A stretch of 5,518 nucleotides of DNA from Acidobacteriota bacterium. GTDB taxonomy: Bacteria > Acidobacteriota > Vicinamibacteria > Vicinamibacterales > 2-12-FULL-66-21. Numbering within the stretch: position 1 is the first letter of the stretch; every line of letters begins with the position of its first letter. Shown piece by piece: positions 1 through 4,331 of this stretch. The position numbers were made by a program, and so were the translations under genes. The notes below the pieces were generated by a model that had not been told where the DNA came from, searched no databases, and worked only from the letters and a program-made list of their open reading frames with translations. The DNA is taken from NCBI GenBank assembly GCA_013362195.1, contig JABFWM010000690.1:1-5518 (forward strand). The letters run 5' to 3'.

Positions 1-153
1 AAGGAGTACACGTCGATGGCTGACGAGTTCGGGTTCCGCGTCCTCGACGCGCGGCGGAAGATCGAGGTCATCCAGGACGAACTGCGGCGCCAGATCGCGG
101 CCTTCCTGGCAGAGTCCGACGCACCCGCACCGGTCGCGGTGCGGGCGGACTGA
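1..153 (+). CDS. C-terminal end of a dTMP kinase-like P-loop kinase (partial, 5' end outside window)
   Basis: The window opens in frame inside a gene whose last 50 codons are visible, ending in TGA at 151-153. The visible part reads as an amphipathic C-terminus: a stretch with MADEFGFRVLDA at residues 6-17, then IEVIQDELRRQIAAFL, then an Ala/Pro-rich tail. The order 'aromatic-rich helix, hydrophobic strand ending in a D-A pair, then a helix of the type IExIQxELRxxI' resembles the end of thymidylate kinases, which phosphorylate dTMP to dTDP in the cytoplasm. The P-loop and the substrate-binding residues lie outside the window, so the specificity cannot be judged. Another nucleoside-monophosphate-kinase-like protein is possible. 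The last codons form a GC hairpin (124-145). The next gene, pstB, has its own putative promoter, so this gene is probably a separate unit. Confidence 0.6.
   Translation, partial: KEYTSMADEFGFRVLDARRKIEVIQDELRRQIAAFLAESDAPAPVAVRAD
124..145 (+). other. Perfect 9-bp GC stem-loop at the end of the first gene
   Basis: CCCGCACCG (124-132) pairs perfectly with CGGTGCGGG (137-145) around a 4-nt loop (GTCG). The hairpin lies inside the coding sequence, ending 5 nt before the TGA. No T-tract follows, so it is not a classical intrinsic terminator. It could stabilise the mRNA 3' end or slow or stop transcription before the pstB promoter, or it could be a chance result of GC-rich codons for the Ala/Pro/Val tail. 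Confidence 0.4.
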
Positions 154-165
154 TCGGCGCGACAA

Positions 166-209
166 GTTACACGGTCGTTACACGGCTGTAACCGGCCTGA
201 AACCCGACC
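166..209 (+). promoter_or_regulatory. Candidate Pho box: four 11-bp direct-repeat units upstream of pstB
   Basis: Four units follow each other with an exact 11-bp period: GTTACACGGTC (166-176), GTTACACGGCT (177-187), GTAACCGGCCT (188-198) and GAAACCCGACC (199-209). The first two are identical over 9 bases and the others decay. Known PhoB/PhoP sites are direct repeats of about 7 conserved bases plus 4 spacer bases, which is the architecture seen here, and GTTACAC resembles the actinobacterial GTTCACC unit. The array ends 16 bp before the pstB ATG, and pstB and phoU are standard members of the phosphate-starvation regulon. I infer binding by a PhoB/PhoP-type response regulator and induction at low phosphate. 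Confidence 0.75.
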
Positions 210-214
210 GCCTC

Positions 215-220
215 TAGCAT
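215..220 (+). promoter_or_regulatory. Putative -10 element of the pstB promoter
   Basis: TAGCAT fits TANNNT and matches 4 of 6 bases of TATAAT. It lies 5 bp downstream of the last Pho-box unit, and there is no good -35 hexamer, as expected when an activator bound to a Pho box replaces it. Five bases separate it from the pstB ATG, so initiation at the usual 5-8 nt downstream would put the transcript start at or within a few bases of the start codon. Confidence 0.5.
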
Positions 221-225
221 GGGGC

Positions 226-1080
226 ATGGCTGCGCCCGCTCCCGCCGCTCCCGAGCGCTCCGTTCACGCGCCCGACGTTCGTGCCGCGCTGGCAACCCGC
301 GGCCCGGCGCCCCACACGGCGGGGACCGACAAGATTGTCGTTCACGACCTGCGCTTTTATTACGGCGCGAAGCGCGCGCTCGAGGACATCAACATCGTCA
401 TTCCCGCGAATCGCGTCACCGCGTTCATCGGACCGTCCGGCTGCGGCAAGAGCACGTTCCTGCGCACGCTGAACCGGATGAACGACATCATCGCGGGCAC
501 GCGCGTCGAGGGAGACGTGCTCATCGACGGCCGCAACATCCACGAGCGCGGCACGGACGTCGTGGCGCTGCGGCGCCGCGTCGGGATGGTGTTTCAGAAG
601 TCGAACCCGTTTCCGAAGTCGATCTTCGAGAACGTCGCTTACGGCCTGCGCCTGAACGGCATGGCCCGTAATCGCTCGGAGCTCCAGGGGCTCGTCGAGG
701 AGAGCCTGCGGGCGGCGGCGATCTGGGACGAAGTCAAGGATCGCCTGCACGAGCCGGCGCTGGCGCTGTCAGGCGGGCAGCAGCAGCGGCTGTGCATCGC
801 CCGGGCGCTGGCGATCCGCCCGGACGTGCTGCTGATGGACGAACCGGCGTCGGCGCTGGATCCGATCGCGACGCAGCGGATCGAGGAGCTGATCTTTCAG
901 CTCAAATCCGACTACACCGTCGTCATCGTGACGCACAATATGCAGCAGGCGGCGCGCGTCTCCGATCACACGGCGTTCTTCTGGCTGGGGCGGCTCGTGG
1001 AATTCGGTCCGACCGATCGCATCTTCACGAACCCGACGGAGAAGCTGACGGAAGACTACGTGACCGGACGCTGCGGATAG
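226..1080 (+). CDS. pstB: Phosphate ABC transporter ATP-binding protein PstB
   Basis: PstB is the ATPase of the PstSCAB high-affinity phosphate importer. It works as a dimer on the cytoplasmic face of the PstC-PstA channel. The 284-residue protein has all nucleotide-binding motifs in order: Walker A GPSGCGKST (69-77), Q-loop Q124 within MVFQKSNPFP (a PstB hallmark), signature LSGGQQQRL (181-189), Walker B VLLMDEP (201-207), D-loop SALD (209-212) and H-loop H237. The C-terminus DYVTGRCG replaces the usual GRFG ending. About 34 Ala/Pro-rich residues precede the core, longer than in typical PstB proteins of about 250-260 residues. No Shine-Dalgarno sequence precedes the ATG at 226 and no other in-frame start lies between it and the core, so the extension seems real. 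pstS, pstC and pstA are not immediately upstream. phoU follows 32 nt downstream, and a Pho box lies directly ahead. Confidence 0.97.
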   Translation: MAAPAPAAPERSVHAPDVRAALATRGPAPHTAGTDKIVVHDLRFYYGAKRALEDINIVIPANRVTAFIGPSGCGKSTFLRTLNRMNDIIAGTRVEGDVLIDGRNIHERGTDVVALRRRVGMVFQKSNPFPKSIFENVAYGLRLNGMARNRSELQGLVEESLRAAAIWDEVKDRLHEPALALSGGQQQRLCIARALAIRPDVLLMDEPASALDPIATQRIEELIFQLKSDYTVVIVTHNMQQAARVSDHTAFFWLGRLVEFGPTDRIFTNPTEKLTEDYVTGRCG

Positions 1081-1097
1081 GCCGGATCAGCGGACGC

Positions 1098-1103
1098 AAG
1101 GAG
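1098..1103 (+). promoter_or_regulatory. Ribosome binding site that fixes the phoU GTG start
   Basis: AAGGAG is a strong Shine-Dalgarno match 9 nt before the GTG at 1113. It decides the phoU start, because the reading frame is open far upstream into pstB without being coding there. Confidence 0.8.
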
Positions 1104-1112
1104 TCGAGGCGC

Positions 1113-1790
1113 GTGGCGACATCAACCGTCCCCCACTTTCAGGAGGAGCTTCAACAGCTCAAGGCGCGGCTGCTCGAGATGGGCGGCTTCGCCGAGGACC
1201 GGGTGCGCTCCGCCGTGAACGCGCTGGTCGACCGGGATCCCGCCGCGGTCGACGCGGTGCTCGCGGGCGACGGACCGATCAACGAACTGCACATCGAAAT
1301 CGACAGCCGCTGCTTCAAGATGCTGGCGCTGCACCAGCCGATGGCGGTGGACCTGCGCGCCATCATGTCGGCGGTGAAGATCAACACCGACCTCGAACGG
1401 GTCGGCGATCTCGCGGTCAACATCGCGGAAGCGGCCGTCCGCTACCTGCAGCACCCGCCGGTCAAGGCGCTCATCGACATTCCGCGGATGGCGGAGATCG
1501 CGCAAGGCATGCTGCGCGACGCGCTCGACGCCTACGTTCGCCGCGATACCACGCTCGCGCAGGCGGTGCTGGATCGCGACGATGTCCTCGACGGGCTGAA
1601 GACGCAGGTGTTTCGCGACCTGCTCACCGTCATGCTGTCGGCGCCGCAGACCATCGAACCCTCGCTCGACCTCATTCTCGTCTCGCGCCACCTCGAGCGC
1701 ATCGGCGATCACGCCACCAACGTCGCCGAAGACGTCATCTTCATGGTGTCGGCGCGCGACGTGCGCCATCACGCCGGCGACCACACGTAA
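1113..1790 (+). CDS. phoU: Phosphate-specific transport regulator PhoU
   Basis: PhoU links the Pst transporter to the PhoR/PhoB two-component system, holding the Pho regulon off when phosphate is plentiful. It is a cytoplasmic, membrane-associated dimer of two three-helix bundles that bind metal clusters. The 225-residue product has the usual family length. Both repeat motifs are intact: E95-R-x-G-D99 with N103 and E106 in the first bundle, and E195-R-x-G-D199 with N203, E206 and D207 in the second. The C-terminus keeps the family ending RDVRHH. The start is GTG at 1113, chosen for the AAGGAG upstream and because translation then begins at the expected N-terminal helix. It follows pstB by 32 nt and is almost surely co-transcribed. 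yacG starts 21 nt after its stop. Confidence 0.96.
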   Translation: MATSTVPHFQEELQQLKARLLEMGGFAEDRVRSAVNALVDRDPAAVDAVLAGDGPINELHIEIDSRCFKMLALHQPMAVDLRAIMSAVKINTDLERVGDLAVNIAEAAVRYLQHPPVKALIDIPRMAEIAQGMLRDALDAYVRRDTTLAQAVLDRDDVLDGLKTQVFRDLLTVMLSAPQTIEPSLDLILVSRHLERIGDHATNVAEDVIFMVSARDVRHHAGDHT

Positions 1791-1798
1791 AGATCCGA

Positions 1799-1804
1799 TA
1801 GAAT
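1799..1804 (+). promoter_or_regulatory. Possible -10 element ahead of yacG
   Basis: TAGAAT matches TATAAT in 5 of 6 bases and stands in a short AT-richer patch right after the phoU stop. Seven bases separate it from the proposed yacG TTG at 1812, the same type of short spacing as before pstB. No convincing -35 hexamer is visible, the upstream bases being phoU codons. It may serve yacG, gltA and the downstream cyclotransferase gene. Confidence 0.35.
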
Positions 1805-1811
1805 AGCCGGG

Positions 1812-1985
1812 TTGCGCACACCGGAACCCTTGTGCGTGTACTGCCGGCGTCAGCCGATCGATCCCGCGTGGCGGCCGTTCTGCAGCGAGCGCTGCAAGAT
1901 GGCCGATCTCGGGAAGTGGCTGGGCGGAGAGTACCGCGTGCCGGAAGAGGCCCCGCTGCCCGACGACAGCCCGGACGAGGAGTAG
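1812..1985 (+). CDS. yacG: YacG-type zinc-binding protein (DNA gyrase inhibitor family)
   Basis: This 57-codon gene encodes a small zinc protein. In E. coli, YacG binds the GyrB subunit and blocks DNA binding by gyrase; the role here is inferred from family. Four cysteines, C8, C11, C24 and C28, make a C-x2-C-x12-C-x3-C knuckle, with a shorter loop than the x15 of E. coli. The hallmark WRPFCSERCK (20-29) followed by ADLGKWLGGEYRVP is clear, and the acidic tail ends in DDSPDEE. The start is uncertain: TTG at 1812 gives seven residues before the first cysteine, a normal YacG N-terminus, while TTG at 1830 or GTG at 1836 would leave none or lose a cysteine. No Shine-Dalgarno is evident. It sits 21 nt after phoU and 12 nt before gltA, an unusual home because yacG is commonly found beside coaE. 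Confidence 0.88.
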   Translation: MRTPEPLCVYCRRQPIDPAWRPFCSERCKMADLGKWLGGEYRVPEEAPLPDDSPDEE

Positions 1986-1997
1986 CGCACCCCTTTT

Positions 1998-3284
1998 ATG
2001 GCCGACACCCTCACCATTACCGATAACCGCACCGGCCGGCAGTACCAGATTCCGATTCAGGAAGGCACCATCCGCGCCACCGACCTCCGACAGATCAAGG
2101 TCACGTCGGATGAATTCGGAATGATGACCTACGACCCCGCGTTCATGAACACCGCCGCGTGCCGCAGCGCGATTGCCTTCATCGACGGCGACAAGGGCAT
2201 CCTCGAGTACCGGGGCTATCCGATCGAGCAGCTGGCCGAGCGCAGCGGGTTCCTCGAAACCGCGTACTTGCTCCTCTTTGGCGAGCTCCCCACCGCGGCG
2301 CAGTACGCCGAGTGGTCGGGCGAGATCATGCGGCACACGATGCTGCACACGAACATCGCCAAGCTGATGGAAGGGTTCCGCCACGACGCACATCCGATGG
2401 GCATGTTTCTCAGCACGGTCGGCGCGCTGTCGACGTTCTACCCGGACGCGAAAGACATCTTCTCGGAGGCGTCGCGCCGCCTGCAGACGATTCGCCTGAT
2501 CGCGAAGGCGCCCTCGATTGCGGCGTATGCGTTCCGCCACTCGATCGGCCGGCCCTACAACCAGCCGGACAACGACCTGAGCTACGCGGGGAACTTCCTC
2601 AATTTGTTGTTCCGCATGACGGAGGCACGCTACCAGCCCGACCCCGTGCTCGAACACGCGCTCGACGTCCTCTTCATCCTGCACGCCGATCACGAGCAGA
2701 ACTGCAGCACGACGACGATGCGCACCATCGGCAGCTCGCAGGCGGATCCGTACTCGGCGATGGCCGGCGCGACGGCGGCGCTCTACGGGCCGCTGCACGG
2801 CGGCGCCAACGAAGCGGTGCTGCGCATGTTGAACGAGATCGGCTCGATGCAGAACATCCCCGCCTTCATCAAGCGCGTCAAGGGCGGAGAAGGCCGGCTC
2901 ATGGGCTTCGGGCACCGCGTCTACAAGTCCTACGATCCGCGCGCCAAGATCATCAAGCGCGTCGCGGACAGCGTCTTCGAGGTGACCGGCAAGAACCCGC
3001 TGCTCGAAATCGCGCTGGAGCTGGAAAAGATCGCGCTGGAGGACGAGTACTTCGTCTCGCGGAAGCTGTATCCAAACGTCGATTTCTATTCCGGCCTCAT
3101 CTACCAGGCGATGGGCTTCCCCGTCGACATGTTCCCGGTGCTGTTCGCCATCCCGCGCACGGCCGGCTGGATCGCGCAGTGGGAAGAGATGCTCACCGAT
3201 CCCGATCAGAAGATCGCGCGGCCGCGGCAGATTTACGTCGGGCGGGCGCGGCGCGACTACGTGCCCAGGGAACGACGCGCGTGA
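1998..3284 (+). CDS. gltA: Citrate synthase (hexameric GltA type)
   Basis: Citrate synthase condenses acetyl-CoA and oxaloacetate to citrate, the first step of the TCA cycle, in the cytoplasm. At 428 residues it matches E. coli GltA in length. The N-terminal strand-rich domain (about 1-50) seen in the hexameric, NADH-sensitive type is present, with TDNRTGRQY at 8-16. Substrate and catalytic residues are all visible: LHADHEQN with H229 and H232, H267 in GPLHGGANE, H306 in FGHRVYKSYDPR, D362 in VDFYSG, R387 in IPRTAG and R408 in ARPRQIY. H267, H306 and D362 correspond to the E. coli triad H264, H305 and D362. The ATG at 1998 is kept because it gives a normal N-terminus. GAGGAG inside the yacG end lies 15 nt upstream, a rather long spacing. 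Its TGA overlaps the GTG of the next gene. Confidence 0.97.
   Translation: MADTLTITDNRTGRQYQIPIQEGTIRATDLRQIKVTSDEFGMMTYDPAFMNTAACRSAIAFIDGDKGILEYRGYPIEQLAERSGFLETAYLLLFGELPTAAQYAEWSGEIMRHTMLHTNIAKLMEGFRHDAHPMGMFLSTVGALSTFYPDAKDIFSEASRRLQTIRLIAKAPSIAAYAFRHSIGRPYNQPDNDLSYAGNFLNLLFRMTEARYQPDPVLEHALDVLFILHADHEQNCSTTTMRTIGSSQADPYSAMAGATAALYGPLHGGANEAVLRMLNEIGSMQNIPAFIKRVKGGEGRLMGFGHRVYKSYDPRAKIIKRVADSVFEVTGKNPLLEIALELEKIALEDEYFVSRKLYPNVDFYSGLIYQAMGFPVDMFPVLFAIPRTAGWIAQWEEMLTDPDQKIARPRQIYVGRARRDYVPRERRA
3267..3271 (+). promoter_or_regulatory. Ribosome binding site inside the gltA end, for the cyclotransferase gene
   Basis: AGGGA lies 9 nt before the GTG at 3281, within the last gltA codons. With the 4-nt GTGA overlap it supports coupled translation and fixes the GTG start within a reading frame that is otherwise open far upstream in non-coding phase. 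Confidence 0.6.
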
Positions 3285-4162
3285 CCCCCGCGCTGAGGGT
3301 CCTGCTGATCACGTTGGCCGCCGGCGTCGGCGCCGGTGCGATCGGTCCGGCGTTCGACAGCGGCCGCGCCTACGAAGATCTCCGGCAGCTCGTCGCAATC
3401 GGCCCGCGCCCGTCCGGCTCACCCGGCATCCAGCAGACGCGCGAGTACATCAAGCGGCAGCTCACGGCGGCGGGGCTCACGGTGGACGAGCAGCGGTTCG
3501 AGGCCGCGACGCCGCTCGGCCCGGTGCCCATGGTCAATCTGCGCGCGACGCTCCCGGGCGCGGCGCGGGGCCGCGGCCGCCTGGTCATCGGCGGCCACTA
3601 CGATACGAAGCTGTTCCGGGAGTTTGCCTTCGTCGGCGCGAGCGACGGCGGGTCGAGCGCCGCGTTCCTCCTGGAGCTCGCGCGCGCGTTGAAGGGCCGC
3701 ACCAACGCGCTGCCGATCGAGCTGCTGTTTCTCGACGGCGAGGAAGCGGTCGTCGAGTGGCGCGGCACCGATCACACCTACGGCAGCCGCTACTACGTGC
3801 AGGAGGCCCGCCGCACGAACGCGGTGCAGGACATCCGCGCGTTCATCCTCGTCGACATGATTGGCGATCGCGAGCTGACGATCCGCCGCGAGCAGAACTC
3901 CACGGGCTGGCTGACCGACGCGATCTGGGACGCCGCCCATCGCCTGAAACGGCCCGAGTTCCTCGACGCGCACACCCCGATCGAGGACGATCACCTCGAG
4001 TTCCTCGCGGCCGGCATTCCGTCGGTCGACATCATCGATCTCGAGTACGCCGCCTGGCACCAGCCCGACGATCGCCTCGATCGCGTGGCCGCCGGCAGCT
4101 TGCAGGCGGTCGGCGACGTGCTGATCGCCGCGCTCCCGGCGATTGAGGCGCGACTGAAGTAG
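3281..4162 (+). CDS. Exported M28-fold metalloenzyme, probable glutaminyl-peptide cyclotransferase
   Basis: The 293-residue product begins with a hydrophobic segment (about 5-22) that looks like a signal peptide or anchor, so it probably acts in the periplasm or outside the cell. The rest is an M28 peptidase fold with the pattern of animal-type glutaminyl cyclases, which turn N-terminal Gln into pyroglutamate using one zinc. I see HYDTK (106-110), VGASDGG with D122, FLDGEEA with E154 and E155, W160, YGSR (167-170), D192 in LVDMIG, EDDH with D236, and W259-H260. These line up with human QC D159, E201, E202, W207, D248, D305, W329 and H330. A two-zinc aminopeptidase is the alternative, but the W160, D236 and W259 set argues for cyclase. 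The GTG start overlaps the gltA stop by 4 nt. The downstream gene is 169 nt away. Confidence 0.85.
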   Translation: MTPALRVLLITLAAGVGAGAIGPAFDSGRAYEDLRQLVAIGPRPSGSPGIQQTREYIKRQLTAAGLTVDEQRFEAATPLGPVPMVNLRATLPGAARGRGRLVIGGHYDTKLFREFAFVGASDGGSSAAFLLELARALKGRTNALPIELLFLDGEEAVVEWRGTDHTYGSRYYVQEARRTNAVQDIRAFILVDMIGDRELTIRREQNSTGWLTDAIWDAAHRLKRPEFLDAHTPIEDDHLEFLAAGIPSVDIIDLEYAAWHQPDDRLDRVAAGSLQAVGDVLIAALPAIEARLK

Positions 4163-4192
4163 CGCGTTCCCTGCACGACCGATGCGTCATCG

Positions 4193-4274
4193 CAAAGGTC
4201 ACAAGGGACGCAGACCACATCAAAGAAGTACGGAAAACATGTTCTTCGTGCTCTGCGTACCTTCGTGAGCTTGG
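4193..4274. repeat. Long imperfect inverted repeat in the 4163-4331 intergenic region
   Basis: Left arm 4193-4227 and right arm 4242-4274 are imperfect reverse complements around a 14-nt centre. Shared blocks include GACGCAGA-like against the complement of CTCTGCGTAC, TCACAAGG against the complement of CCTTCGTGA, and AAAGAA against TTCTTC. The region is poorer in G+C than the genes on either side. The string of CACAAGG, GACGCAG and AAAGAA blocks recalls dispersed intergenic palindromes common in GC-rich soil bacteria, so it may be one copy of a REP-like family. It could also end transcription in both directions, but no T-run follows. The remaining bases of 4163-4331 hold no supported gene. 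Confidence 0.65.
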
Positions 4275-4331
4275 TGGTGAGCCGTAGCCCGTTGCGGTGA
4301 ATGAAGCCGCCCTTGTGATCTCCAGGTCGCC

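Noticed and set aside
214..750. 178-codon - strand open frame opposite pstB
   Set aside because: It is a shadow of pstB with Arg/Ala-biased composition and would run across the Walker A region of a confirmed gene.
792..1112. Apparent 5' extension of the phoU frame into pstB
   Set aside because: This stretch is out of frame with the conserved pstB motifs, its translation is low-complexity, and AAGGAG plus GTG at 1113 give a normal PhoU N-terminus.
1122..2915. 597-codon open frame on the - strand across phoU, yacG and gltA
   Set aside because: It is a mirror of strongly supported + strand genes in GC-rich DNA, and its translation is Arg/Ala/Val/His-rich with no recognisable domain.
2159..3280. 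Long upstream extension of the cyclotransferase frame across gltA
   Set aside because: It is an Arg-rich off-frame shadow of gltA. The GTG at 3281 with a signal-like N-terminus is the natural start.
3419..4060. 213-codon - strand open frame opposite the cyclotransferase
   Set aside because: It is a complement shadow of a gene with intact catalytic residues and has no motif of its own.
4182..4268. 28-codon open frame starting at ATG 4182
   Set aside because: It spans the inverted repeat, has no Shine-Dalgarno and gives a basic, low-information peptide.
4292..4319. Possible promoter for the amidase (TTGCGG and TGTGAT, 16-bp spacing)
   Set aside because: Both hexamers are weak matches, and such pairs are expected by chance. 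I see no better promoter in the gap.
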